From the NCBI GenBank assembly GCA_934667175.1, contig CAKULN010000036.1, forward strand, positions 1 through 29,154: a DNA stretch of 29,154 nt, written 5' to 3'. Positions 6,817 through 15,329 of this stretch are shown here, piece by piece; the stretch's first letter is position 1; the number at the start of each line of letters is the position of its first letter. The notes under the pieces are model-generated. The model was not told the DNA's origin, did not search any database, and saw only the letters and a list, made by a program, of their open reading frames with translations. A program made the translations under genes and the position numbers. The DNA comes from an uncultured Bacteroidales bacterium. Lineage in GTDB: Bacteria; Bacteroidota; Bacteroidia; Bacteroidales; UBA932.

Positions 6817-8382
6817 TTATTTGATAAGATTCCCTAATATCGAGCGTGTAAGCTCGCGGGTCACAGTGCGTGTGGCAGCTGAAGTCGCGCTTTTCACGAC
6901 CTTGGAAGTACCGCTGCCCTTCTTTGTCTTTTTGCCTGTCACCTTATTGGAGACCGCTGTCCCTACCGATGCCGCCACAGATGCGGTGACAGCCGTAAAG
7001 ACGGCCTTGGCCAACTTTCCAAACAGTCCGCTTCCGTTCTTCTTCGCCTTAGCCTCAGCGGAAGCGGCTTCGGCCTCGGCGGCAGCCTCCTCTTCTTTCT
7101 GAGTCTGGGCAAGAAGCACCTCGAAAGCGCTCTCACGGTCAATCGGAGTGTCATACTTTCCGAATATCCTCGAAGACTTGACCAACTGGCTTCTCCGCGA
7201 CTCGTCAATCGCCCCTATCTGGCTCAAAGGGAAAAGAATCTTAGCCTTCTGGACGATGCCAGGGGCTCCATTCGCCTCAAGGAACGAGACAAGAGCCTCA
7301 CCGGTACCAAGATTCATGATGGCCTCGGAAGTGTCAAACGCAGGGTTCGCCCGGAATGTCTCGGCGGCCACCTTCACGGCCTTCTGATCCTTTGGAGTGA
7401 AGGCTCTCAAGGCATGCTGGACACGGTTTCCGAGCTGCCCGAGAATGCTTTCCGGAATATCGGTCGGACTTTGTGTCACGAAATAGACTCCGACTCCCTT
7501 GCTACGGATGAGCCTTACAACCTGTTCGATCTTATCAGCCAATGCCTTAGGTGTGTCGTCAAAGAGCATGTGCGCCTCATCAAAGAAGAACACAAGTTTC
7601 GGAAGTTCCATGTCACCGACCTCCGGTAGAGTTGAATATAACTCCGAAAGAAGCCAAAGAAGGAATGTCGAATAGAGTTTCGGCTTCATCATCAGCCTGT
7701 CGGCGGCCAGAACGCTCATCACGCCCTTTCCTCCCTCGCAGGCCAGAAGATCCTGAATATCAAAGGACGGCTCACCAAAGAATTGGTCAGCCCCCTCATT
7801 CTCAAGAGTGAGGATCGATCTCTGGATGGCCCCCACCGAAGCTGAGGCGATGTTGCCATAGACTGAGGAATACTCCGACGCATGAGCCTGGACAAAATTC
7901 AGCATCGAACGCAGGTCTTTGATGTCGATCAAAAGAAGCCCCCTCTCATCAGCGATTCTGAACACGATGTTCAGCACCCCCTCCTGTGTGTCGTTAAGTC
8001 CAAGAATACGGCTCAAGAGCTGAGGTCCCATCTGGGAGACCGTGCACCTTAGAGGATGTCCCTGCTGCCCGAAAACATCGTAGAAGCGGACAGGGCAGCT
8101 CTGGAACTGAGGATTTTCAATACCAAACTCCTTCATTCTCTTTTCGATGAACCCGTTCAGTCGCCCAGGCTGGGATATTCCCGAAAGATCCCCTTTCATG
8201 TCCGCCATGAAGCAAGGGACACCGGCCTGACAGAAAGTCTCGGCCATGACCTGAAGTGTGACAGTCTTTCCGGTACCGGTCGCTCCCGCGACAAGTCCAT
8301 GTCTGTTGGCCATTTTTCCGATGATGGAAAGCGGCCCGTCCTGGCAATGGGCAATCCAGAGCCCGTTCTTTGAGTCGTACAT
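6817..8382 (-). CDS. HerA-like / DUF853 (YjgR-type) ATPase
   Basis: The protein has 521 residues. Walker A is GATGTGKT (33-40) and Walker B LVFFFDEA (263-270), followed by VYFVTQSPTDIPESIL, the sensor/arginine region of the HerA-FtsK type. This arrangement matches the DUF853 family, whose members resemble HerA hexameric translocases; their role in bacteria is poorly defined. The C-terminal 110 residues are low complexity: Glu/Ala runs, then Gly/Ala and Lys/Thr-rich segments. No NurA nuclease partner is adjacent. The gene follows the palindromic element at 8400-8566 and precedes the GH2 gene by 18 bp. Family call is firm; function is open. Confidence 0.9.
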   Translation of the reverse strand: MYDSKNGLWIAHCQDGPLSIIGKMANRHGLVAGATGTGKTVTLQVMAETFCQAGVPCFMADMKGDLSGISQPGRLNGFIEKRMKEFGIENPQFQSCPVRFYDVFGQQGHPLRCTVSQMGPQLLSRILGLNDTQEGVLNIVFRIADERGLLLIDIKDLRSMLNFVQAHASEYSSVYGNIASASVGAIQRSILTLENEGADQFFGEPSFDIQDLLACEGGKGVMSVLAADRLMMKPKLYSTFLLWLLSELYSTLPEVGDMELPKLVFFFDEAHMLFDDTPKALADKIEQVVRLIRSKGVGVYFVTQSPTDIPESILGQLGNRVQHALRAFTPKDQKAVKVAAETFRANPAFDTSEAIMNLGTGEALVSFLEANGAPGIVQKAKILFPLSQIGAIDESRRSQLVKSSRIFGKYDTPIDRESAFEVLLAQTQKEEEAAAEAEAASAEAKAKKNGSGLFGKLAKAVFTAVTASVAASVGTAVSNKVTGKKTKKGSGTSKVVKSATSAATRTVTRELTRSILGNLIK

Positions 8383-8399
8383 TATAGTCAGTGTTATTA

Positions 8400-8566
8400 T
8401 TAGAAGCTGTTTTGATTTGTTTGTTTGAAGGTTTGAGAGTGAAAAACTTCAGTTTTGACCGCTTCTTCCAAGGAGGATAGCGGTGCTATCTGACTGAAGA
8501 AGCGGGAAGAAAATGAAGATTTTTTCACCTCAAAGAACATTTCAAATAAATCAAAACAGTTTCTTA
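8400..8566. mobile_element. MITE-like 167-bp imperfect palindrome
   Basis: The outer 24 bases TTAGAAGCTGTTTTGATTTG+TTTG (8400-8423) match the reverse complement of the right end (8543-8566) at 21 of 24 positions. The arms stay loosely complementary further in (GTGAAAAA with TTTTTTCAC, and GACCGCTTCTTC with GAAGAAGCGGG). At the centre is a hairpin, GATAGC-GGT-GCTATC (8476-8490). No coding capacity is seen. The right end includes the TAA stop of rsmD (8564-8566). The layout is that of a non-autonomous inverted-repeat element or a large RNA hairpin; without other copies or a target duplication, mobility is inferred. Confidence 0.6.
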
Positions 8567-9100
8567 GTCTTTGCTGAAAAAAGAGAAATGGACACGCCCG
8601 TATCTCTTTTCCTTTTTAAAATATTGATGCTCAGTGAATGAATGCTCGTCACCATGTTCCAGGATGAAATAACATCCAGGGTGGAGGATATCGGCCGAAT
8701 AGACCTTGTCCGGAAGTGTCTCCAACCCGTCAAGCGCATAAGGCGGGTCAGCGAACACAATGTCGAACTTCTCGTGGCAGATGCCAAGAAAATCAAACAC
8801 GTTGTCCCTCACCATCGTGACGTTGTCAAGACCAAGCCGCCTGGCCTCAGTCTTGATGAAGGAGGCATTCTCTCTGGCCATTTCGACAGACCAAACCCTT
8901 GCCGCTCCCCTTGAGGCGAACTCGAATGCGACCGCGCCGGTACCCCCGAAAAGATCCAGGACCTTGAGTCCCTCAAACTCATACTCGTTGTCAAGCACGT
9001 TGAAAAGTCCCTCCCTTGCAAAATCCGTTGTCGGCCTGGCCTTGTAGCCGGCCGGCGGGTTGACTGTCTTCCCGCGAAGTCTTCCTCCGATGATCCTCAT
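8564..9100 (-). CDS. rsmD: 16S rRNA (guanine(966)-N(2))-methyltransferase
   Basis: This 178-residue RsmD protein N2-methylates G966 of 16S rRNA using SAM. The N-terminus MRIIGGRLRGKTV and RPTTDFAREGLFN stretch are diagnostic. SAM motif I is DLFGGTG (49-55) and the catalytic motif IV is DPPY (118-121). Size is normal. The start ATG overlaps the stop of the DUF3822 gene by 4 bases (ATGA), indicating translational coupling; the DUF3822-rsmD pairing is common in Bacteroidota. Its stop codon lies inside the terminal repeat of the palindromic element downstream, so the last residues may have been altered by that element. Confidence 0.95.
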   Translation of the reverse strand: MRIIGGRLRGKTVNPPAGYKARPTTDFAREGLFNVLDNEYEFEGLKVLDLFGGTGAVAFEFASRGAARVWSVEMARENASFIKTEARRLGLDNVTMVRDNVFDFLGICHEKFDIVFADPPYALDGLETLPDKVYSADILHPGCYFILEHGDEHSFTEHQYFKKEKRYGRVHFSFFSKD

Positions 9101-9789
9101 AGCCTATCAACCGATTTAAAATAACGGTACAAGGACATTTCCTCATCTCTGGTCAACGGAGTCCTGAAATAGACTGACGAGACCTCCGGATTCAGTTGCA
9201 GTTTCTTCACCGCCAAGAACAGAAAATACTCGGCGGTTGTGAAATCCTCAGCCCTGAACACATTGGCCAAAAGCAGGTCGCGCCCCTGGGATATTCCCAA
9301 ATGAAGATAACCGGAGGCATAGGATGCCACAATCCTGTTATATTCATCAATCCTTCCGAGATCCTTCAGGATGTAGTACATCTCAGGAAGAACCTCCGCC
9401 GGTCTCCCATCCTTGTCAAGAACAGACTGCGAGACGGTTCTCGAAAGCATCTCTCCAATCGTCAAGGAATAGACAAGCTCGGCCGCAAATTCCGGGACAT
9501 GGACATGCCGAACCTCATCCTCATCTCCGAGAATGACGGTGTCCGACAGGATTCCGCGCATAAGGGGCTCGTCGAAAAAGGATGACGGAACCAATGCCAC
9601 CTTCGGGGTCAGAAGGGACACCTCAACCATCGGATAACGGCGCTGAAGCTCCACCGCCGTGAAGACAGTGTCCGCACCGCGCCATCCGGACTCCTCAACC
9701 GACGAACCGTCAGACACCTTAAAAGAATATCCATTCAAGCAGACTTGAATGGATATTCCGTCATTTTTCTGTTTTGGATTCCAATCCAT
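9097..9789 (-). CDS. DUF3822 family protein
   Basis: The 230-residue protein resembles the Bacteroidota-specific DUF3822 family, whose fold is thought to be actin/ASKHA-like and whose role is unknown. Visible marks are an N-terminal ISIQVCLNGYSFKV strand pair, a central LVPSSFFDE stretch (in many members this is the best conserved segment), and a C-terminal DEEMSLYRYFKSVDRL helix. No signal peptide or membrane segment is seen, so it is probably cytoplasmic. It overlaps rsmD by 4 bases and lies 24 bp after the membrane-anchored gene at 9814-10527. The constant linkage to rsmD suggests a link with ribosome maturation, but this is association only. Confidence 0.85.
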   Translation of the reverse strand: MDWNPKQKNDGISIQVCLNGYSFKVSDGSSVEESGWRGADTVFTAVELQRRYPMVEVSLLTPKVALVPSSFFDEPLMRGILSDTVILGDEDEVRHVHVPEFAAELVYSLTIGEMLSRTVSQSVLDKDGRPAEVLPEMYYILKDLGRIDEYNRIVASYASGYLHLGISQGRDLLLANVFRAEDFTTAEYFLFLAVKKLQLNPEVSSVYFRTPLTRDEEMSLYRYFKSVDRL

Positions 9790-9813
9790 CTATTCCGATT
9801 TGGGAAATCTGTC

Positions 9814-10527
9814 CTACTCCCAGTTTCCAACGTTGTTGTTAGGTGCCGATATACTGCCGACCATGAGTCCCTCATAGCGACCCTGATCCTCGCACTCAGC
9901 CACTTTGTTGACAACCAACTGGTGATTCATACCGTTAAGAATAGACTTCCAAGGCATCTTAGCCTCAAACAAAGGGACATTCACACCTGAGACTTTCTTC
10001 ACAACAGCGGCCATCTCGATCTTTGTAACCGCGGCGACAGACTCGCCCTCGGTAGCGAAAGGGATCTGATCTATAACATTGATGTCGAAATCCTGCCTTG
10101 CACGGAAAAGCGTGTCCTTCACAGCGATCTTGTTCTGAATGGAGAACACGAGGTTCTTGTCACCTTCCTGATAGAGTTTGTAAAGACCCTCGTCGGTGAT
10201 GCCTCTGTGGGACTTCTTGATGTCATTGGTGTGGGCTACGGCAAGGGAGTCATCCTTTGATCCGACCTGCAGGAGAACAACCATCTGGCCGTTGTTGTAG
10301 AACTGCTTGAGGGTGTCGAACGAAGCCGTGAATCTCTCATTCACACTCTTGAAGGCAACCTGAAGATCACGGATGTCCTTCAGTCTCTGCACGGCGACCT
10401 TCTGCCTGGCCTCAACCTCCTTGTTGAATCTCACAGGCTCCATGATGCCGTCATAGATCTCGTAGACTAAAAAGATCGCGCAAAGCGCAAGTACGATGCA
10501 GAGAATCGTTTTCAGTGTCTTGTTCAT
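9814..10527 (-). CDS. Conserved Bacteroidota membrane-anchored protein of unknown function
   Basis: The 237-residue protein has one N-terminal transmembrane segment (about residues 5-24), then a region with heptad-like spacing (about 35-55, RQKVAVQRLKDIRDLQVAFK) and a soluble domain that should face the periplasm. Conserved-looking phrases are LKDIRDLQVAFKSVN, VVLLQVGSKDDSLAVAHT and the very end SISAPNNNVGNWE. I recall very similar proteins in Bacteroides with no assigned function; the helix-then-globular layout is reminiscent of a pseudopilin, but no prepilin peptidase site is seen, so I do not call it one. A good promoter lies upstream (10584-10614). DUF3822 and rsmD follow at 24 bp. Confidence 0.7.
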   Translation of the reverse strand: MNKTLKTILCIVLALCAIFLVYEIYDGIMEPVRFNKEVEARQKVAVQRLKDIRDLQVAFKSVNERFTASFDTLKQFYNNGQMVVLLQVGSKDDSLAVAHTNDIKKSHRGITDEGLYKLYQEGDKNLVFSIQNKIAVKDTLFRARQDFDINVIDQIPFATEGESVAAVTKIEMAAVVKKVSGVNVPLFEAKMPWKSILNGMNHQLVVNKVAECEDQGRYEGLMVGSISAPNNNVGNWE

Positions 10528-10583
10528 TATTCTTGGTTTTTATGTTTTTCTTACCGGTGAAAAGACTCTACGTCAATTCTTGA

Positions 10584-10614
10584 CAAAGTTAGAAAATTGA
10601 TTTATGAAATGCAA
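10584..10614 (-). promoter_or_regulatory. Promoter for the 10527-9814 gene (TTG-N20-TAACTTTG)
   Basis: On the minus strand a TTG (10612-10614) is followed after 20 bp by TAACTTTG (10584-10591), matching the Bacteroidota -33/-7 pattern. It probably drives the membrane-protein, DUF3822 and rsmD genes. It partly overlaps the divergent promoter for the nrnA-like gene. Confidence 0.6.
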
Positions 10615-10633
10615 TATAATATTTGTAATTTTG
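10601..10633 (+). promoter_or_regulatory. Promoter for the nrnA-like operon (TTTA-N21-TAATTTTG)
   Basis: TAATTTTG (10626-10633) is an exact TAnnTTTG box, with a weaker TTTA at 10601-10604. Transcription would begin near 10640, just 3 or so bases before the ATG at 10643. That makes the in-frame ATG at 10604 unlikely as the start, because it would lie upstream of the transcript. Confidence 0.5.
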
Positions 10634-10642
10634 CAGACGACA

Positions 10643-11677
10643 ATGAAAGACATCACAGTTTTAGACAGATTGGCGGGTGGTTCCTCCCGCATTACTATCG
10701 TCGTCCACACTCATCCGGACGGGGATGCGGTCGGGAGTGGCACGGCAATGGCAAGCTATCTGGCCGGCATCAAGGACAAAGACGCCGTCCTGATCGTGCC
10801 TGACGCCATCCCCGAGTCCCTAAGCTTCATGCTGAAAGGGGACGCAAAGAGCCGGACGGTCACTTTCGAGGATGAACCGGAAAAAGCCAGCGAGAGGATC
10901 GAATCCAGCGACTTGATCATGTGTCTGGACTGCAATTCTTTCTCCCGGACGGCCGGGATGGAAAGTCTGCTTAGAGGGTCAAAGGCGAAAAAAGTCTTGA
11001 TCGACCACCATCTGAACCCGGAAATCGATTCATTCGATCTGGTGTTCTCAAAGACTGAAATCTCCTCGGCAAGCGAACTTCTGTTTTGGATCCTGATGGG
11101 AATGCCAGGCATCGATGGCAAAGCCTCGGCACTTCCTCCGGAATGCGCCGACGCGCTGCTCACCGGGATGACCACCGACACGAACAACTTCGCCAATTCC
11201 GTATATCCCGGCACTCTCGAGATGGCCTCACGGCTGATCGAAGCCGGAGTGGACCGTGACGCCATCCTGTCGGCGCTTTACAACAACTACCGGGAAAACC
11301 GTCTGCGGCTGATGGGCTTTCTCATGAATAAAAGGCTAAGAATCACTGACCAGGGAATCGCCTATATCATTTTGGACAGACAGACGCAGGACAGATTCGA
11401 TTACCGGAAAGGTGAGAGCGAGGGCTTTGTGAACATGCCTTTATCAATAGCCCGGGTGCGGATGAGCATATTCCTGACCCAGGAAGATGACGTTTTCAGG
11501 GTCTCCGTCAGATCAAAGGCAGGCACCTCGGCGAACAAGTGTGCGGCAAGGTTCTTCAACGGCGGAGGGCACGAGCGGGCGGCAGGTGGAAAACTGACCG
11601 TAGGAGAGGATTTGGTCTCGTCATCAGACGCCGAGGCATACATATTGAAAGCGACAGGAGAGTTTTTTGGATCATGA
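10643..11677 (+). CDS. DHH/DHHA1 phosphoesterase, NrnA-like (oligoribonuclease/pAp phosphatase type)
   Basis: From the chosen ATG at 10643 the protein has 344 residues, the usual NrnA size. Motif I is HTHPDGDAVGS (22-32), motif III is the DHH signature LIDHH (119-123), and the C-terminal DHHA1 domain carries GGGHERAAGG. These bind Mn2+ and phosphate. NrnA-type enzymes degrade very short RNA or dinucleotides and dephosphorylate 3'-phosphoadenosine 5'-phosphate; cyclic-dinucleotide-product phosphodiesterases share the fold, so the exact substrate is not settled. The stop codon overlaps the next ATG (ATGA at 11674-11677), so the downstream lipoprotein is translationally coupled. The alternative start at 10604 adds 13 residues but lies upstream of the likely transcription start. 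Confidence 0.9.
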   Translation: MKDITVLDRLAGGSSRITIVVHTHPDGDAVGSGTAMASYLAGIKDKDAVLIVPDAIPESLSFMLKGDAKSRTVTFEDEPEKASERIESSDLIMCLDCNSFSRTAGMESLLRGSKAKKVLIDHHLNPEIDSFDLVFSKTEISSASELLFWILMGMPGIDGKASALPPECADALLTGMTTDTNNFANSVYPGTLEMASRLIEAGVDRDAILSALYNNYRENRLRLMGFLMNKRLRITDQGIAYIILDRQTQDRFDYRKGESEGFVNMPLSIARVRMSIFLTQEDDVFRVSVRSKAGTSANKCAARFFNGGGHERAAGGKLTVGEDLVSSSDAEAYILKATGEFFGS

Positions 11678-12231
11678 TAAAGAGTGTTCGTTTCATACCC
11701 GCCGCGTTAGCAGCCATGGCCTTTTTGTCTCAGTCTTGCAGCAAGACCGAGACAGAGAACACCTACACACAGCAGGACAAGAACATTGAATCCATTGTCG
11801 GTGCCCTGGCTCCGGAAGGATCCGAAGCGACCGTGGAATACTTTGACGGCTCGGTAAGGGTCACAACGGCACATGGGGAAGGCGACGCGTTGGAGGATAA
11901 CGGCACAGTGTCATTCTACTATGTCGGCCACGTTGTCAACAGCTCAAGCCTCTCATCCGGCAACATTTTCGCCACCAACAGCAAAGAATTCGCTGAATCG
12001 GCGCAATGGGCCGTGTCTGACACGACCATGTTCAAGGTCAGCACAGTCGATCTTTCCGAGGACAAACTCGTGAAAGGTCTGAAAAGAGGAATCGTAGGGG
12101 TCAGGAGCGGGGACGAATGCTATATTCTCTTCAACGGGAAGAACGGATTCGGGAAACACAAGACGGGAACCGTACCCGGCAATTCAGCATTGGCCTACCA
12201 TTTGTGGATAACGGACGTCACCAATAAATAA
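11674..12231 (+). CDS. FKBP-type peptidyl-prolyl isomerase-like lipoprotein (single domain)
   Basis: The 185-residue product begins MIKSVRFIPAALAAMAFLS and has its lipobox Cys at 22 (SQSC), as in Bacteroidota lipoproteins. The C-terminal two thirds has FKBP-like features: a VSFYYVGHVV strand, a VKGLKRGIVGVRSGDECYI segment and a final LAYHLWITDV strand. The usual hydrophobic active-site residues are poorly kept, so isomerase activity is doubtful and a chaperone or scaffold role is possible. The start is fixed by the ATGA overlap with the nrnA-like stop; a longer upstream frame exists but would overlap that gene by more than 130 bases. A two-domain paralogue follows 16 bp later. Confidence 0.75.
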   Translation: MIKSVRFIPAALAAMAFLSQSCSKTETENTYTQQDKNIESIVGALAPEGSEATVEYFDGSVRVTTAHGEGDALEDNGTVSFYYVGHVVNSSSLSSGNIFATNSKEFAESAQWAVSDTTMFKVSTVDLSEDKLVKGLKRGIVGVRSGDECYILFNGKNGFGKHKTGTVPGNSALAYHLWITDVTNK

Positions 12232-12247
12232 ACGAAAGTTAATTGAC

Positions 12248-13294
12248 ATGAGCATACTCAAAAACAAGATCATCAAGTTCTGTGGAATCACGGCCGCCGT
12301 GGTCACGATGGCAGGCGCATGCGCCAAGGAAGTCACAGAATCAAAAAATGCAGACAACAAACTTTACCTCGACGCATGGATAAGCGCGCATCACCCGAAT
12401 GTCAAGCCCACAGGTCTAGGAATCTACATCACTGACGACCAGCCCGGGATCGGAGCCGCCGTCACCGATGACGATCTCTATTTCTTCGTAAGGTACACGG
12501 CAACTGATCTGGACGGCAACATCGGCAGTACATCAGAGGAAAAGGTGGCTCAGCAGATAGGTTCCTACACCAAAGGCAACTATTACGGCCCGACCGTGGT
12601 GCTGAACAGCGGGTTGGCGACGCAGGTCGGAATCCTTGAGATGATCAAAGGCATGAAGGTCGGAGGGACAAGGACTGCGGTCATACCGGGATGGCTCAAC
12701 GTGACCATTGACGGAGACGAGGGCTATGAGACAGGAGACGACTATCTCGAGAACGAGACCGGGACGGATGCGATCTACACCATCACCTTGACGGACAAGA
12801 CCGATGACATCCACAAATGGGAGGTTGATTCTTTGGAAAGATACACCGCCCACAGGATGAACGATGTGGACTCGACGTTCTACGGCTACTACTACCAGCA
12901 GCTCAAGGAGCCGACTGACACCACCACCCTGCCGCGCGACACGACGTTCTACATCAACTACACGGGCAGGCTGCTGAACGGACAAGTGTTTGACACCACG
13001 GTGGAAGACACCGCCAAATTCTATGGAATATACTCCTCATCCAAGACATACGAGCCGAAGCAGGTGGCCCTTAGCGAGGAATACACCGAGATAACACTTG
13101 GAGGCTCAAGCAGTTCAGACGGAAGTACCACCATCAATGGATTCGCCTACTGCCTGTCGAAGATGAAGGCCTACGAGAAAGGGGTGTGCGCATTCTACTC
13201 TGCTCTTGGCTATGGCTACAGCGGAAGCGGCAACGCTATCCCTAAATACGCCCCGCTCACATTTGAAATAGAAATCGTCGATAAACCAGAATAA
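12248..13294 (+). CDS. Two-domain FKBP-type peptidyl-prolyl isomerase lipoprotein
   Basis: The 348-residue protein has a lipoprotein signal with Cys25 (AGAC). An N-terminal FKBP-like domain (about 70-190; ILEMIKGMKVGGTRTAVIPG) is followed by a second (about 225-348; FYINYTGRLLNGQVFDTT, then KMKAYEKGVCAFYSALGYGYSG and a final LTFEIEIVD). The second domain is closer to the FKBP consensus. Between the two domains lies a Tyr/Asp/Thr-rich linker. It should sit in the periplasm or at the outer membrane and help fold secreted proteins. It follows the single-domain paralogue and is 1 base from the MATE gene, so the run is an operon. Confidence 0.88.
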   Translation: MSILKNKIIKFCGITAAVVTMAGACAKEVTESKNADNKLYLDAWISAHHPNVKPTGLGIYITDDQPGIGAAVTDDDLYFFVRYTATDLDGNIGSTSEEKVAQQIGSYTKGNYYGPTVVLNSGLATQVGILEMIKGMKVGGTRTAVIPGWLNVTIDGDEGYETGDDYLENETGTDAIYTITLTDKTDDIHKWEVDSLERYTAHRMNDVDSTFYGYYYQQLKEPTDTTTLPRDTTFYINYTGRLLNGQVFDTTVEDTAKFYGIYSSSKTYEPKQVALSEEYTEITLGGSSSSDGSTTINGFAYCLSKMKAYEKGVCAFYSALGYGYSGSGNAIPKYAPLTFEIEIVDKPE

Positions 13295-13295
13295 A

Positions 13296-14693
13296 ATGTC
13301 ACAGACACAGACGGCTCCGACGGAGCTTGGAAGTGAGAGCATCGGCAAGTTGCTTAAGAAGTACGCAGTCCCTGGAATCATCGCCATGACTGCGTCTTCT
13401 CTCTATAATATGGTGGACAGCATCTACATCGGGCATATTCCCGAAACCGGCTCGCTGGCCATCTCGGGACTTGCTGTCACGTTCCCGCTTATGAATCTCA
13501 GCACGGCGCTCGGAACCCTTGTGGGAGTCGGCGCGGCGACAATGATCTCCGTACTCCTGGGGCAAAGGAACTACAAGATAGCCAACAAGGTCCTCGCCAA
13601 TGAGGTGACACTGAACTGCATAGTCGGAATCCTGTTCACCGTGTTCTGCCTGATGTTCCTGGATCCGATCCTTTACTTCTTCGGAGCCAGCGAGAACACG
13701 CTCAAGTACGCCCGGGACTACATGGAGATCATCCTCTACGGCAATGTCATCACCCATCTCTACTTCGGACTTAACAGCGTCATCAGGTCTTCGGGCAACC
13801 CGAAGATGGCGATGGGACTCACTCTGTTCACGGTGATCCTGAACAGCATCCTGGACCCGATATTCATATTCACCCTCGGGATGGGAGTGCGGGGCGCGGC
13901 ATTGGCGACAGTCCTCTGCCAGGCTGTCTCGCTGGCATATTCAATCTGCTACTTCACACGCAGGGACAATGTCCTCCGCCTGCCGAAGAGATTCTTCGAG
14001 CTCGAATGGAGGATCGCGAAGGATTCATTGTCAATCGGTATGGGACCGTTCCTCATGAACTCGGCCTCCTGCATCGTGACCATGTTCATCAACCAGCAGC
14101 TTCTCAAGTACGGCGGCGACCTTGCCATCGGAGCCTACGGAATCATCAACAGAATCAACTTTCTCTTCATCATGGTGGTGATGGGATTCAATCAGGGAAT
14201 GCAGCCTATAGCCGGTTACAATTTCGGAGCGAGAAAATATTCCAGGGTACGGGAAGTCTTCCTCCGCACTTCGATGTGGGCCACGATCATCACAGGATTC
14301 TGGTTCATCGCCTCGGAATTCTTCCCGGAAGTGATGGTAAGCATATTCACAAATGACCCGAGCCTTAAGGAAGTGGCTGAGAAAGGATTGAGGGTGATGA
14401 ACCCTGTGGTTCTTATCGTGGGGTGGCAGATGGTCTCAACCAACCTGTTCCAGAGTCTCGGAATGGTAAGGAAGTCCATCTTCCTGTCCCTCAGCCGGCA
14501 GTTGTTGTACCTCGTGCCGATGCTGTACATCCTGCCGATGTTCTTCGAAATACACGGAGTGTTCGCCGCATTCCCGATCTCCGACGCTCTGGCCTGCATC
14601 ACGACATTGTTCATGATCAGTCGCCTCATGCGCAAGTTCAGCAAACTCAAGGATGGCGACGAGCCGACAATCCTCGGCAGCGCGATCTCATAG
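13296..14693 (+). CDS. MATE family efflux transporter
   Basis: The 465-residue protein has about 12 hydrophobic segments in two homologous halves. The N-terminal half shows PGIIAMTASSLYNMVDSIYI and FPLMNLSTALGTLVGVGAAT, both typical of the MatE/NorM-like DinF-type subgroup; RSSGNPKMAM follows the fourth segment. In the second half FNQGMQPIAGYNFGARKY is the counterpart. Such pumps export cationic compounds or drugs in exchange for Na+ or H+; the substrate cannot be read from sequence. The ATG comes 1 base after the preceding TAA, showing tight operon packing. Length is normal. Confidence 0.95.
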   Translation: MSQTQTAPTELGSESIGKLLKKYAVPGIIAMTASSLYNMVDSIYIGHIPETGSLAISGLAVTFPLMNLSTALGTLVGVGAATMISVLLGQRNYKIANKVLANEVTLNCIVGILFTVFCLMFLDPILYFFGASENTLKYARDYMEIILYGNVITHLYFGLNSVIRSSGNPKMAMGLTLFTVILNSILDPIFIFTLGMGVRGAALATVLCQAVSLAYSICYFTRRDNVLRLPKRFFELEWRIAKDSLSIGMGPFLMNSASCIVTMFINQQLLKYGGDLAIGAYGIINRINFLFIMVVMGFNQGMQPIAGYNFGARKYSRVREVFLRTSMWATIITGFWFIASEFFPEVMVSIFTNDPSLKEVAEKGLRVMNPVVLIVGWQMVSTNLFQSLGMVRKSIFLSLSRQLLYLVPMLYILPMFFEIHGVFAAFPISDALACITTLFMISRLMRKFSKLKDGDEPTILGSAIS

Positions 14694-14707
14694 AACAACC
14701 AACACTA

Positions 14708-15325
14708 ATGAATATGAACGGACAACACACAATAATCAACATCGGGCGCCAGTTCGGCAGCGGCGGCAAACTTGTCGCCCTTAGGATAAGCGATGTCCTC
14801 GGCATTCCAGTCTATGATAACGAACTGATCTCCAAGGCCGCCGATGAGAGCGGCTTCAGCAAGGAGCTGTTCGAGCGCAGCGACGAGAAAAGAAGCATAT
14901 TCAACATTTCCTCTTTTTTCGGGACCGGAAGGTTCGGCGGCGCGCATAACTATGTCGGAGACAACGAACTTTTCAAAATCCAGAGCGAGGTCATCAGGAA
15001 TATAGCCGCGAAAGGGCCGGCGATCTTCGTCGGCAGGTGCTCAAACTACATTCTCCGCGACCTGAAATGCCTCGACGTGTTCGTCACCGCACCGTTGGAA
15101 GACCGTGTGAAGAGAGTGGCCGAGAGATTGGAGATAAGCGCTGAGGACGCTCGGACAAGGATCGGAAGGCAAGACCGGACCAGAGAGACCTACTACAACT
15201 TCTTCACGTTCGGCAACTGGGGCGCGGCGTCAGACTACGACCTCTGCATCGACTCTTCAATCCTCGGAATAGCCGGAACCGCTGACTTCATCATCGATTT
15301 CGGCAATAAAGCAGGTCTGATTTAG
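14708..15325 (+). CDS. Cytidylate kinase-like family protein
   Basis: The 205-residue protein begins with IINIGRQFGSGGKLVALR, where GRQFGSGG replaces the classic P-loop as in the cytidylate-kinase-like family (PF13189 type). KGPAIFVGRCSNYIL and DVFVTAPLEDRVKRV mark the kinase core; RIGRQDRTRETYYNFFT is the lid region. It is likely a nucleoside-monophosphate-type kinase, though the true CMP kinase of Bacteroidota is a separate gene, so substrate is uncertain. The frame is open upstream inside the MATE gene, but the ATG at 14708, 14 bases after the MATE stop, is the natural start. The serine hydrolase follows 4 bases later. Confidence 0.85.
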   Translation: MNMNGQHTIINIGRQFGSGGKLVALRISDVLGIPVYDNELISKAADESGFSKELFERSDEKRSIFNISSFFGTGRFGGAHNYVGDNELFKIQSEVIRNIAAKGPAIFVGRCSNYILRDLKCLDVFVTAPLEDRVKRVAERLEISAEDARTRIGRQDRTRETYYNFFTFGNWGAASDYDLCIDSSILGIAGTADFIIDFGNKAGLI

Positions 15326-15329
15326 GAAT

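Noticed and set aside
14423..14707. 95-residue upstream extension of the cytidylate-kinase-like protein
   Set aside because: It overlaps the MATE coding region in another frame and lacks similarity; the ATG at 14708 starts just before the GRQFGSGG loop.
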